Positions 26,501 to 36,192 of a stretch of 64,000 nt of DNA are shown piece by piece. Position 1 is the first letter of the stretch. Every line of letters begins with the position of its first letter. Where the stretch lies: contig NZ_CP026104.1 in assembly GCF_002902945.1 (NCBI RefSeq), positions 186,001-250,000 of the forward strand, in the 5' to 3' direction. The translations under genes were made by a program, and so were the position numbers. The notes under the pieces were generated by a model. That model saw only the letters and a program-made list of their open reading frames with translations, was not told the DNA's origin and did not search any database. The DNA comes from Paraburkholderia caribensis. Its GTDB lineage: Bacteria; Pseudomonadota; Gammaproteobacteria; Burkholderiales; Burkholderiaceae.

Positions 26501-27718
26501 TCACCGCGCCCGCGAGCGCCACCGACACGCAGCGCGCGCCTTCGCGGACCGGAGGGCAGAAGCGGCTACCCGGCCCAGTCCACGTCGCACGCGGGACATC
26601 TGACCGAATAGCAACGCAAATTCTCCAAGCCGACCACGAGTAGTGAGCATCACCGTCGGCGTGCTGTGACGCGATCGCCGGGTAACCCAGTAGGTCTTGT
26701 ACTCGTTGTATAACGGTCGCATATCAAGGTCTCGGCCGTTAGCGTGGGCCCACCTGGCGACGAACTCTGTCAAAAGATTGCCCGCGGAGAACCGGCTATA
26801 GGCTTCGTCATAAGTGAAGATCCAATATTCGACAGTGCGCGGCCCGACGAGATTGATCGATGCGCAGATCGGCACACCGTCGAACTTCACAAAGGTGACC
26901 AGCGGCACGGTCTCAAGGTCAGTTTTCGCTGCCAGAGCGATAAAGAAGTCCTGGACACGGTCATCCATGAGATAGCTCGCCCTCAAACGCCGTTCGAGCG
27001 CCCATTGCCGCTTGTTGGCAAACAGCCAGTGCAGAACCATGGCGGCATCGTCGATATTCGTACACCATCCGAACTCGGCGTTCCCGCCGGCATTCAGCTT
27101 GTCTCTGTAACGTCGCAGGTTCCTCCGAAATGATGGCGAGAGCGTGCGCAGGAAGTCTTCCCATTGATTAAATCCTCGCAGGCCCGCAGTAAATCCCGGA
27201 AGCACGTTCAGTCGATCAGGCAAGAGATTCTGTATCCATGACTGCGGAGTTGTCTGCAGTGCCTGCCACCATAGGCTGCCAACCTCGACAAATGGAATCT
27301 CAAGGACATCAGCTGGCACATGCATGACCGCACGGACAATCTCCATGCACACCGAGGCGGTTGGCCGACCCTTAAACAGTGGCACCCCGTACTCTTCGTT
27401 ACTCCCGCAGGTCAGTACGCTAGCCACCCGCAACAAGCCTTTTCGCCTGATAGAAAGTGGCCATAACGCCACCAGTGTAGTGGTGTCGTAGACCAGGACG
27501 ATGGCAACCATCCCACCCTCGGCAATTGTCCATTTTGCCGCTAGTTCGCAGTACTGATAGTCAAGATTCTGGCCATACTCCTCAGATTCGGCTTGCAACT
27601 TCTGCCACTGGGCGTGAAAGGGTTCGAGTGACGCCGCACTCTTAAGAAGATTAACGATGTATCGTCCGTTCTCCGCCGTATCCGCCATCGATGCTGTGGT
27701 TGAAAGCTGTATATCCAT
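26501..27718 (-). CDS. GNAT-superfamily acyltransferase, BioF2-like
   Basis: 405 aa from the ATG at 27718 (MDIQLSTTASMADT); the frame is open to 27796, but that part shows no family similarity. The BioF2-like domain occupies about residues 180-345: SPSFRRNLRRYRDKLNAGGN, WLFANKRQWALERRLRASYL, VRFDGVP-type strand (VKFDGVPICASINLVG), YWIFTYDEAYSRFSAGNLLT, and DLDMRPLYNEYKTYW. In this group the full protein commonly modifies a surface glycan. Same strand as and upstream of the related gene at 25349, probably an operon; the 5' side meets an IS21 remnant. Confidence 0.75.
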   Translation of the reverse strand: MDIQLSTTASMADTAENGRYIVNLLKSAASLEPFHAQWQKLQAESEEYGQNLDYQYCELAAKWTIAEGGMVAIVLVYDTTTLVALWPLSIRRKGLLRVASVLTCGSNEEYGVPLFKGRPTASVCMEIVRAVMHVPADVLEIPFVEVGSLWWQALQTTPQSWIQNLLPDRLNVLPGFTAGLRGFNQWEDFLRTLSPSFRRNLRRYRDKLNAGGNAEFGWCTNIDDAAMVLHWLFANKRQWALERRLRASYLMDDRVQDFFIALAAKTDLETVPLVTFVKFDGVPICASINLVGPRTVEYWIFTYDEAYSRFSAGNLLTEFVARWAHANGRDLDMRPLYNEYKTYWVTRRSRHSTPTVMLTTRGRLGEFALLFGQMSRVRRGLGRVAASALRSAKARAACRWRSRAR

Positions 27719-27879
27719 GTCAAGCCACCCTTGGAGGTGGTCGGGCTCTGCGGCTTGTAGAAGAAGGTGCGAGAGAGCCGACCATGTGCCTGCCATTTTC
27801 GCGGTCTATGCCGCTTCTTCCATGCAATCATAATAAGAATGAACTGCAGCCGAGCGCCGTTCCTGCCCGCTTGACTCAC

Positions 27880-28100
27880 ACGAGTATTTCAAAGCCGAGC
27901 AAATCATGTGCCGCGGCGAGACATGCGACGGGTCGCCAACGCGAAGACCCGTTCTGTCGTAAAGCGGACTGGCGCCGCACAGTCGTCAGCTTCTTGCGTC
28001 CCATCAAGCCGCCGCGAACGATGTCACGGTCGGGCTCGCCTTGCCGCATACGGACAAGGACTTGGCGGTACTCGAACACTTCGAACCTCCTGTTGGCCAT
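27880..28100 (-). pseudogene. IS21-family IstA N-terminal fragment
   Basis: From an ATG at 28100 the minus strand reads MANRRFEVFEYRQVLVRMRQ, then GEPDRDIVRGGLMGRKKLTT, the N-terminus of IstA proteins of Burkholderia IS21 elements. Homology ends after about 42 residues (about 27970), leaving only unrelated sequence to 27880. Confidence 0.7.
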
Positions 28101-28393
28101 CGACGCTCCGTTCAAATAGAACGGAGCGTACGGACTTGGAAAGTCGAATCGCGCTCTAGCCTTGGTGCTGCTGACGCCTTTATGCCGCCCGCGTCCGCAC
28201 CGTCGCCAGTCCTCGTCGGCTGTCCGATGTCTTCATGCTTATCTCAGGGAACGGTGTTGCCGATGAGCGCGAGATGCGTGAGTACGCGAACGCCTTGGTG
28301 GAATGACCGCGAAGCGTTTCAGCGCGACGCCGACGGGGCTGCGCTTTTCTGATTGCGCGGAGCAGTATCAAAGACGCTCGTGGATCGCGCCAC
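28101..28393. other. Intergenic with a short gene-like tail
   Basis: A plus-strand frame ending at about 28305 reads RRLSDVFMLISGNGVADERE, then MREYANALVE and a stop; it looks like the end of a real protein but I cannot name it. Nothing else is recognisable. Confidence 0.3.
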
Positions 28394-29329
28394 TTATCTG
28401 GCGTATTTCGCCAACAACGACCTGATCGCCGGATCGTTCATGTTTTGTGGCGTAACGGTGACCACGTCGACGAAGAGATTGCGGGGTGGCGGATGGCCCT
28501 GCAGTGCGTCGACCATGGACGCCAAGGCGAGGTAACCCATACGATAAGGGTCCTGCAATATGGCGGCATGTACGATTCCTTTTTTGAGTCCTTCCAGGAA
28601 TTCCGGACGCCAGTCGAATAGCACGAGGCGCGGGCGCTGGCCGATTGATGCGGTCTCGATCACCCGCAGAGCGCCGTAGGCAATAGGTTCAGCCGGCGCG
28701 AAAACGGCGTCGAGGCGGCCCGGGTAGCTGTTTATCACCTCGGCGATCAGCACTTCGGCATCGCGCGGTCGATACCCTACGTAGGTATCGATTACCACAT
28801 CCCATTCCTCTTTGCGGGCAACGCTTAAGAATCCGCTTTCTCTCGCGACAGTCGAACTCACGTTGGGCGCGAGCCGCAGCATTGCCACCTTGGCGCCTCT
28901 TTTTAGAACCGGTACCAGGCTGAGCGCCGCTTTCCTGCCAGCGCCGAAATTGTCTGTGTAGACGGTTGAGATTCCGTCGTAATCGGAGCTGTATCGATCC
29001 ACGAGGATCACAGGGACCGGGACTGAAACCCGCGTGTCGCCGGCCAATGGTTCTGGTGCCAATACCACGCCCGAGACTCCCTGCGTCACCATGTATTCGA
29101 TAATGCGCAGCTGGATATTCGGTGTATTGAGCGACTCGCCATCGGACGGGCTGCGAATCAGCAGATCTACATGATGATCATGGGCTGACTGCTGTATTCC
29201 CTTAAGCAATGTTTGATAGAACACTAAGGATGAGCCAGGCAGGACGACACCGATTGTGCTCGCGAGCGCGGTCGGCACCATCACCGCCAATGACCAGAGC
29301 AGCACGAAAAATCTCAGAGGTCCAAGCAT
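28394..29329 (-). CDS. Periplasmic sugar-binding-type (LacI-like fold) protein, orphan
   Basis: 311 aa. The signal peptide is LRFFVLLWSLAVMVPTALAS. The mature part is a Peripla_BP_4 fold: TIGVVLPGSSLVFYQTLLKG, GVSGVVLAPEPL, VPVILVDRYSSDYDGISTVY, TDNFGAGRKAAL, LRLAPNVSSTVARESGFLSV, LDAVFAPAEPIAYGALRVIE, and AAILQDPYRMGYLALASM. Family members bind ribose, galactose and similar ligands for ABC import or for chemotaxis and two-component signalling. No ATPase or permease gene is adjacent, so it may serve a distant system or be stranded by IS-mediated rearrangement. Confidence 0.8.
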   Translation of the reverse strand: MLGPLRFFVLLWSLAVMVPTALASTIGVVLPGSSLVFYQTLLKGIQQSAHDHHVDLLIRSPSDGESLNTPNIQLRIIEYMVTQGVSGVVLAPEPLAGDTRVSVPVPVILVDRYSSDYDGISTVYTDNFGAGRKAALSLVPVLKRGAKVAMLRLAPNVSSTVARESGFLSVARKEEWDVVIDTYVGYRPRDAEVLIAEVINSYPGRLDAVFAPAEPIAYGALRVIETASIGQRPRLVLFDWRPEFLEGLKKGIVHAAILQDPYRMGYLALASMVDALQGHPPPRNLFVDVVTVTPQNMNDPAIRSLLAKYAR

Positions 29330-29432
29330 GGTGTGTCCACTCGAAGTGGCCTAGACCTGACCGCATAGGCTTGCGGAAAGGCATTTTCCCGTTATGAAGA
29401 TTCTCGCTGGGCAAGCGGAATCTTTGCCCCCA

Positions 29433-29876
29433 CTAATTTTCAACGACCTTTTGGAATAATAAGCCGATGACCGGCGGGCCGCCATTCTCACTTCGTGGGA
29501 TGGGGCGGCGGACGGGTTCGGCCGAGATGGAATGGGCATCGCCCTCCCTCCGGGCAATTAGGCACGCCATAAATGTAATCAGATCGTCTCGTCCAAACTG
29601 CCGATTCGCCATCTCGCCAGTTTGGGTGTCGACCCAGACAGCTGGAACACCCGCTTTGCAATATCGAGTCCGTACGTCGTAGCATCCATCTGGGGCTATA
29701 TGAGAGCCACTCGTTTGCACAAGATCCGCATGTTCCAACATTGACAGGATGGGTTGCAGCTCTATATCCGGACTTATTGCAGCCGATGCTGCGCTGCGGC
29801 GCCCTATGAAATCCGCTGACTCGCACCTCATTCCTCCGGCGATCTCGAAGCTCTGCCCCAAATCCAGGTTTAGCAA
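29433..29876 (-). CDS. Hypothetical protein
   Basis: 147 aa; no family recognised. The central part (SHIAPDGCYDVRTRYCKAGV, PAVWVDTQTGEMANRQFGRD, DLITFMACLIARRE) has balanced composition with tyrosine and tryptophan, favouring a real protein. The last 30 residues are proline- and arginine-rich. On the opposite strand, within this gene, lies a 35-bp block repeated in inverted form at 31223-31257, so one of the two strands' readings may be fortuitous. Confidence 0.45.
   Translation of the reverse strand: MLNLDLGQSFEIAGGMRCESADFIGRRSAASAAISPDIELQPILSMLEHADLVQTSGSHIAPDGCYDVRTRYCKAGVPAVWVDTQTGEMANRQFGRDDLITFMACLIARREGDAHSISAEPVRRPIPRSENGGPPVIGLLFQKVVEN
29521..29555 (+). repeat. Left copy of a 35-bp imperfect inverted repeat flanking the IS110 remnant
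   Basis: It begins GCCGAGATGGAATGG and matches the complement of 31223-31257 at 30 of 35 positions. The differences fall mostly at first or third codon positions of the frame AEMEWxxPSLR, as if both were coding fragments of related genes. Confidence 0.6.
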
Positions 29877-29973
29877 GTCTCGGTCCGACCTGTCTTCTCA
29901 TCACATACGTTGCCTGCGCAACCTTAAGCGTTCACCCTGTGTTAAACGTTACCTTCTGTGCCGCGCTGACCGG

Positions 29974-30994
29974 TCATGCCGGTTTCGCGCTCACGTATCC
30001 TTTCTGGTATGGTCGATCGTGAGCCAGTACTGCCCAGATCGTTCGCGCCATCTTGTTCGCCAACGCGACGATCACCACGTTCCACGGTCGCCGCTTCTTC
30101 AGTTGCTCGATCCACGGGCCGGGCTCCTTTGGCATTGGTCAACACGCTGCGCGGACCGTGAGTCAGCAGCGTGCGCAGATACGTATCGCCGAGCTTACTG
30201 ATTCCGTGCAGGTTTACCTTGCCGCCCGACCCGGTTTGCTTCGGTACCAACCCGACCCACGCGGCGAACTCGCGACCAGATCTAAATGCCTTCACGTCGC
30301 CTATCATCGCGACGGCCGCCGTCGCTGTCAGCAATTCCACGCCCGGAATTTCGCTGATCGCCTTCACCGCGCGATCGTCTTTCTTCCATTCCCGCATCCG
30401 CCGCTCGATACGGGCAATCTGTCCGTCCAGTTCCGCTACGCGGCTCCACTGCTCGCGCAAGGTATCGATGAGCACCGCGGGCAACCGATCCGCGACCCGT
30501 GCAAGTACTTCCGGAATCGCCTTCGTTATCGCAGCCCGTCCCTTGCCCATCACTTCGCCGTATCCGGTCAGCAATCCGCGCAGGCCGTTGATCCGCATCG
30601 TGCGGAACGCCACCAGTCGTTCGCGCGTCCGGTGGAGCGCCAGCATCGCCTACTGGATCTCTGTCGTTACCGCGACAGGCTTGCTCGATTGCTGCACCGC
30701 TAGCCAGATCGCCCGCGCGTCCGCCGCATCGTTCTTATTGCGAATGTTGAACGCTTTCACAAACTCCACCGGCATCAGCTTCACCTGATGGCCCATCTTC
30801 GTGAATTGCCGTGCCCAGTGATGCGCACCGCTGCAAGCTTCCATCCCGATCAGGCACGGCGCGCGATTCGCGAAATACTCGAGGAACTGCGCACGTTTGA
30901 TCGGCTTGTTCACAACCTCCCCGGTCTCTTCATCCACGTAGTGCATCTGCGTCACGTTCTTTGCAATGTCGATCCCAACGGGCGTAAGCGTCAT
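29974..30994 (-). pseudogene. IS110-family transposase broken by one stop and one frameshift
   Basis: Starts at the ATG at 30994 (TLTPVGIDIAKNVTQMHYVD), with the DEDD RuvC-like domain (GIDIAK; CLIGMEACSGAHHWA; VKAFNIRNKNDAADARAIWL). A TAG at 30650-30652 interrupts after VTTEIQ, where homologues read on into AMLALHRTRERLV. The C-terminal transposase_20 domain (ISEIPGVELLTATAAVAMIG, SGREFAAWVGLVPKQTGSGG) is intact until an extra A at 30128-30130 shifts the frame; the correct end (KGYVSAKPA) is in the next frame. IS110 elements also encode a structured bridge RNA in a non-coding end, which I could not delimit here. Confidence 0.85.
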
Positions 30995-31055
30995 GAGGGT
31001 CCTCCGGACTGGTTTTGGAAAATCTCTATGATCTTCCGTTCTGGGCACTTTGATG

Positions 31056-31436
31056 TCGTCGCCCCCCGATGAGCCACCTTTCGGGCTTCAACTCCAATCG
31101 CTCACGGTGGGAGGCACTCATTCCATTCCTCCGTTCCTCAAGTGGACGTGTCGAAACGCCACTCTGGCACACTGATGCCGATCGGTTCTGGAGGACCTCC
31201 GCACATCTGCTGGGCCCTGCGTCCCCGAAGCGAGGGCGGTGTCCATTCCATCTCGGCCATGATCAGCTGTTCGCCCACACTTCCGCACGGACATCCGGAT
31301 GTCGGGTTTCGAGGAATCGACGGACATTTGCGGGTCAGCGCCTCGCATCTACTCTTTCTTCCTTGGTCTAGGAATCCTGCGTCGTGCAGGATCGACCGAG
31401 ATATTCCAACGGCCTGTTAGCCGTCGATCGAGTAGG
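31056..31436. other. 380-bp region with a short coding-like relic
   Basis: It contains the minus-strand reading MAEMEWTPPSLRGRRAQQMC, then GGPPEPIGISVPEWRFDTST and a stop (31151-31260), which shares the AEMEWxxPSLR block with 29521-29555. It looks like the end of a decayed small protein. Nothing else is recognised. Confidence 0.35.
31223..31257 (-). repeat. Right copy of the 35-bp imperfect inverted repeat
   Basis: Its complement matches 29521-29555 at 30 of 35 positions; the two copies lie about 230-450 bp outside the ends of the IS110 transposase remnant, in inverted orientation. Confidence 0.6.
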
Positions 31437-31892
31437 TCATAAAGTGACGATCTTCATTCGAATGAGTTCGCGAAAAACCATACCACGTCCGGAATGAATC
31501 GATCGGGCCACAACGATTGCCAGGCATTCACGCGTGCACTCATCGGTCACCGTCAGACACATCAACGGTTGGCCGTTGGCGCACGCATCGAATACGAAGT
31601 CGTACGCCCCGACGTGTCGTGCCGCCGTCGCCGGCTGCGGCCGAGGGCGATGACCGATACGCGTCGACGGGGTCGCTTGCGCGGCACCTGCAAGGCAAGA
31701 CGCCACAGCCGCCAAGCCCGGTCGGTGCTCATCGCGCGGCCTTGCCGCTCCAGAAAGATCTGGATGCGGCGGTAACCATAACGTGGATATTGCCCTGGCA
31801 GGATGCTCATCGCTGCCAGCTCCGGCGCGCCCCTCGCGCGAACGAGCGAACTGGACGACAGCACGGCCGCAGGTCAGCCCTTCGCCCGACAT
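31437..31892 (-). pseudogene. IS3-family OrfB fragment, frameshifted
   Basis: One frame gives QYPRYGYRRIQIFLERQGRA, then MSTDRAWRLWRLALQVPRKR. The next gives WAYDFVFDACANGQ-like sequence (VGAYDFVFDACANGQPLMCL, TVTDECTRECLAIVVARSIH). Together these are the HTH_21 and first DDE part of an IS3-group transposase. Catalytic D is visible in FVFDACA and TVTDE; the C-terminal half is missing. Confidence 0.75.
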
Positions 31893-31967
31893 CGGGCTTA
31901 CAGCAGCGAAATCGAGAACGGCATCCGAGCCACATTGATCTGAGCAACAAGGTAGCCTCGTCCCCTA

Positions 31968-33643
31968 TTACGCGCTCACACACACGAAACTCGACGCCGT
32001 GTTCGCGTCGCCGCCCGTGTATCTCGGCCACAATGGATATCGACACAGAGGTCGCGACCTTCCCCGCGTTGCCGCATTGAGGTCAGTCATCGTTAGCGTT
32101 CCCGGCGCTACCCCATTCTCCACCCATTGATCGAGGGCCGAAAGCGAGTCGATGGCGGGATGAAACGGCCCTGTACCGTGGCCGACGCCTGGCATCAGAT
32201 AGAAGCGCACGAAACCATCGACCGTACCCTGCCCGAAGCGCTGTACAAGTCCGTTGTAGTAGTCGGTGCTCGAATCCGTGCTGACGATCTCATCGGCGAG
32301 GCCATGCGTCATGATGATCTTGCCGCCTTTCGCGCGGTAAGCGCTCAGGTCCGTGCTCGTCGCATCCGTCAGCGCTGATACGGCCTGCACCCTCGATTGA
32401 TAGGCGCCGGGGTTCAGAGGATCGAATGTCAGCGAATCGAATGTCGGCACGCGCGTAATGAAATACTTGACCCATTGATCGCCCGTCACCCACTGGTTCG
32501 CGTCCTTCTTGCCTGCCGGATTCGAAGGCACCGCCGACTGGCCGAGATCGCGCGTCGTGTACGGTCCAGCGAAAACAGAACCCGCGAGGATGTTGTAGCC
32601 CGCATACTGCGTCACATCATTGGCGAGCGGATACGGCAACTGCAATGGCGCAGCGATTGTCTGCACGGTTGCAATCTGTGCGTCAGAGAGACAGGTATCA
32701 CCGGTATCCGCGCCGTTCGCGCAGCGCACCGACGCGAGCACCGTTGCCGATTGCGCCTTGCATGCAGCAACATTCGAAATGATGCCGTCCGCGACGCCAT
32801 CGAGCGTATCGCATGCGCTCATCACGGCGTTCTGCAGCATCACCGTTTTCGCGACGTCGAGCCAACCCGCTCCGTTGTTCAGATAGAGCGCACGGCCGAG
32901 CACCACATTGCTTAGCCGCAATCCAGTGTAGTTGAGCGCAGGACGGTTCACGACGATGCCGTCATAATCGGCAGGCCAGCGCTGCACTTCGCTCAGACCG
33001 TCGCGGCCGCCCGTCGAACTGCCGAAAAAATACGTCTTCGATGGCGCGGCAGCGTAGCGCTTGCTGATCAACAGCATCGCGACGTCATGCGTCTTCTTCA
33101 GGCTCAGCCCGCCGTAGTTGGCAAGCGACTCATCGTTGGCCGCGAACTTGCCATCCGTAATGCTCGTGCTCTGGTGGCCCGAGTCATCACCGAAGGTTGC
33201 GTAGCCGCTGGCCAGTGGCGTCGGCGTGCCGGTCGGCGCCATATCGAGCGGATCGACGCCTGTGATCAGCGTGCCATCGAAGCCGCCACCGCCATAGTGC
33301 AGCGCCTTGTGTTTCCAACTGGTCGGCAGATTAACCTGGAAGTTAATCGCGGGCGCGGTGGTATCGACGGGCGAAATCGCACCGTTCACCTGGCAGTATT
33401 CGCCGCTGGTTTCGACGAGTGTCGCGCTCGTGACCGTGGCACCGCAGTCGGTTCGGCAATCGCGGACGCGGGAATCGCGAGCCCGCTTAGTGCGCTGCAT
33501 TGTGCGGCTGCCGTGGGCGTCGATGTCGATGTACTGCCGACGGTGCTCCCGCCGTTGCCACCACCGCTACCATCGTTACCACCGCCACATGCGCTGATGC
33601 AAAAACTGAGGGCGAGCGCCCACCCCAACGGTCTGCTGGTCAT
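31968..33643 (-). pseudogene. Tannase/feruloyl-esterase-family lipoprotein, one-base frameshift
   Basis: The N-terminal frame (33643 to about 33450) encodes a lipoprotein signal with lipobox CISAC, a Gly/Ser-rich linker and ALSGLAIPASAIAEPT. The rest continues one frame over as CGATVTSATLVETSGEYCQV. The tannase fold follows: HYGGGGFDG, SGYATFGDDSGHQS, nucleophile Ser in FFGSSTGGRDGLSEVQRWP, acid in MTHGLADEIVST, His in MPGVGHGTGP, and the Cys-rich ends of the family including the tail TRGRSRPLCRYPLWPRY. A single missing base at about 33444-33452 would restore a 558-aa exported esterase for tannins or hydroxycinnamate esters. It could be a sequencing error or a fresh mutation. Confidence 0.8.
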
Positions 33644-33700
33644 CGTCGTCTCCTGAACGGATTAATTGGCTGTCGTGCTATCCGGTCGAAGCCGGATTCG

Positions 33701-34735
33701 CTACTCCGTCGCGCCGGCTTGTGCGATCGCGGCTGCCTCCACGAACCGTGCGCCGGCGCCAAACAACGCGCGCACGCCGACATGCGATACGAACATCGCA
33801 TCGCCGCTATGCGCAGCGCCTTCCACTTCATACAGTGCGTGCCGCAACTGCGGATGACGGCCGCGCAGATACGTGTAATACGCGCGGCCTCGTGCGAGCC
33901 GTTGCGGACCTTGCATCATCGCTGCGCATGATATGTCGAGCGCCGGGTGCGCCGGATCGTTATCGAGTGTGCCAAGCAGATAGGTCACATCGTGATCGAC
34001 GTAGCGCTGTTCGAGCGTTCGCGCATCCACACCATGCGCGTATCGAGGCAGTTGTTCGGTGCCGTACTTCCAGTCGTTGAAACCGGGACACGCGTGCGGG
34101 TCCATCACCTGCACACAGCCGTCGCGCTGCGGCCGCCATGCATCGAAATACACGTACGATGAAGGATTCGCGATCACGTAGCGCAAGTTCACGTCACGCG
34201 CGTTGCAACGCGCCGCCGCATCGCTAAGTATTGCGTGACGATGTGCGACCTGTGCTCCGCCGGAATGCCCCGCGACGACGATCTCCTGCAACTGCGGCAG
34301 CGCGTCTCTGTAACTGTCGATCAGCGCATCGAGCACATCGAACGAACTGAGTGGTGCAGGACCGACGGCATCGAGGCCGCCCATCCACGATGTCCACTCC
34401 CAATGCAGACAGTTGCCCGTCGAGCGATGATGTTCGACATCCGCCGTTGCCAAAAACTGCGGCACGACGAGCATGACCGCGCTCGCATCGACTGACGATG
34501 CGGCAAGCGCGCGCTGCGTCGAATGGAGGTAGGCGTCAGCATCGCGTAGCCGTCCATGCAACATAACGACGATCTGCGTAACCGTGGCGGGCGTGCTGCT
34601 GCCGCCCGTGAAGAGCGGCATGCTGCCGCTGCCGCGCGACGTCGATACAAACAGCCTTTCCGGGCCCACGCTCACTACCGGCCTTTCGTTGCGCGGCCTC
34701 GCGTCGCGCACGACGTCATTCAACGCGATGCTCAT
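33701..34735 (-). CDS. Alpha/beta-fold hydrolase coupled to the MFS transporter
   Basis: 344 aa from the ATG at 34735, which overlaps the transporter stop (ATGA), so translation is coupled. The fold shows TQIVVMLHGRLRDAD (oxyanion strand), nucleophile Ser in IVVAGHSGGAQVAHRHA, an acidic candidate in LGTLDNDPAHPALD, and His in EVEGAAHSGDAMF. No signal peptide is seen, so it is cytoplasmic. Next to an MHS permease and the tannase-like gene, a role in hydrolysing an imported aromatic ester is a reasonable guess but unproven. The C-terminus ends 58 bp before the tannase-like start. Confidence 0.75.
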   Translation of the reverse strand: MSIALNDVVRDARPRNERPVVSVGPERLFVSTSRGSGSMPLFTGGSSTPATVTQIVVMLHGRLRDADAYLHSTQRALAASSVDASAVMLVVPQFLATADVEHHRSTGNCLHWEWTSWMGGLDAVGPAPLSSFDVLDALIDSYRDALPQLQEIVVAGHSGGAQVAHRHAILSDAAARCNARDVNLRYVIANPSSYVYFDAWRPQRDGCVQVMDPHACPGFNDWKYGTEQLPRYAHGVDARTLEQRYVDHDVTYLLGTLDNDPAHPALDISCAAMMQGPQRLARGRAYYTYLRGRHPQLRHALYEVEGAAHSGDAMFVSHVGVRALFGAGARFVEAAAIAQAGATE

Positions 34736-36081
34736 ACGCCTTCGCCCAGCCACAAATCAGGCTGCCTGCGCAAACGGCGTCCGGAAGCGCTCAGGCCCAC
34801 TAGCAGCAGCGACACGATGCCCGCGAAAATCAGATACCAGGCCGGCACCAACCGGGACCCGGTGACGTCGATCAACGTCGATACGGTGAGCGGTGCAAGT
34901 CCACCGAACAGCGTCACGGCGACGTTGTACGATAGCGCTACACCCGTCGAGCGCGTGGCGGTCGGAAAGAGCTGTGTCAGCATACCGGGATGTGCACCGG
35001 ACATGAGACTCAGCACGACGGTAGCCATCATCTGCGCGGCGAACACACGCTCCGGCGTCGGTGCGGCGAGCACCCATGCAAACAGCGGATACGCGGCGCA
35101 CACCCAAACAATCGTCACCGGAAAAAACAGGCGATACGCGCCGAATCGATCGGCCAGGCGTCCCGCAAGCGGATACCCGGCAATGCCGATGAGCCCCGAA
35201 ACGGCTGTACCGAACAGCGCGTTCTTCAGCGGCAGATGCAGCTGATGCTCGACATAAAGCGGCATATACGAATGCCACAGATAATTCGTCGCCGCCCCGA
35301 CGATGATCACGCCCATTGCGCACAACGCCGCGTCTCCGCGCTTACGAAAGAATACGCGCAACGACTGACGCGGCGCATGTCCGAGCCGCTCGCGCAGATG
35401 CTCGAACTCCGGCGACTCGGCAACCTTATGACGGATATAAAATCCTATGGGTCCGACCAGAGCACCAATGAGGAACGGGACGCGCCAGCCCCATGACAGG
35501 AGTGCGTCATGCGACAGATGAGTGGTTAGCAGAAAAGCGCACATCGATGACAGCAATAGCGCAACGGCCTGCGAGGTCATCTGGAAGCTGCCGAAGAACA
35601 TCTTGCGTCCGGGCGGCGCATATTCCGTCAACATCGCAGCGGCTGTCGCGAACTCGCCGCCCACGGACAGTCCTTGCAGAATGCGTGCAAACAGCACCAG
35701 GATGGGCGCGGCAATGCCGAGCGTCGCGTAACCCGGCGTCAGACCCATCATCAACGTGCTGAGCGCCATCAGCAGAATCAACAGCGACAATGTCTTGCGG
35801 CGTCCGTAACGGTCCGCACACGCGCCAATCACGATACCTCCGAGCGGCCTCACCACGAAGCCGATCGCGAAGGTGGCAAGCGTCAAGGTCAGCGACCAGA
35901 AGCCGTTGCCTACCGGAAAGAAGACCTGCGAAATCGTCTTCGCAAAGTACCCGTAGATCAGAAAATCGAACCATTCCAGGCCATTGCCAATGACGGACGC
36001 GAGTACCGCGCGGCGTACCTGCGAGCGGCTCATCGCCCGGACGTTGGCACCGGGCATCACTGCGTGTAGGGCGGATTGCAT
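34732..36081 (-). CDS. MFS transporter, metabolite:H+ symporter (MHS) type
   Basis: 449 aa, about 12 hydrophobic segments. Motifs of the MHS branch (ShiA/ProP/KgtP relatives) are present: ASVIGNGLEWFDFLIYGYFA in helix 1, RPLGGIVIGACADRYGRRKT in loop 2-3, ILQGLSVGGEFATAAAMLTE in helix 4, and RLADRFGAYRLFF in loop 8-9. It probably imports a carboxylate or aromatic acid. It is the first gene of a two-gene, translationally coupled unit and is divergent from the LysR gene at 36193 (111 bp apart). Confidence 0.85.
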   Translation of the reverse strand: MQSALHAVMPGANVRAMSRSQVRRAVLASVIGNGLEWFDFLIYGYFAKTISQVFFPVGNGFWSLTLTLATFAIGFVVRPLGGIVIGACADRYGRRKTLSLLILLMALSTLMMGLTPGYATLGIAAPILVLFARILQGLSVGGEFATAAAMLTEYAPPGRKMFFGSFQMTSQAVALLLSSMCAFLLTTHLSHDALLSWGWRVPFLIGALVGPIGFYIRHKVAESPEFEHLRERLGHAPRQSLRVFFRKRGDAALCAMGVIIVGAATNYLWHSYMPLYVEHQLHLPLKNALFGTAVSGLIGIAGYPLAGRLADRFGAYRLFFPVTIVWVCAAYPLFAWVLAAPTPERVFAAQMMATVVLSLMSGAHPGMLTQLFPTATRSTGVALSYNVAVTLFGGLAPLTVSTLIDVTGSRLVPAWYLIFAGIVSLLLVGLSASGRRLRRQPDLWLGEGV

Positions 36082-36192
36082 GTGTCTCCTTGATCGTCTG
36101 CTGCTTTTAGATGCAGAGTACGTGCCGACCTCGCCAATGTAAAATACATATCAGATGAGGTTGCCATATTCCATTCATATACCGGAAAGCAG

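Noticed and set aside
33530..33600. Repetitive CCACCGCC-rich tract resembling a simple repeat or small CRISPR-like array
   Set aside because: It encodes the Gly/Ser linker after the lipobox of the tannase-like protein; there are no regularly spaced unique spacers.
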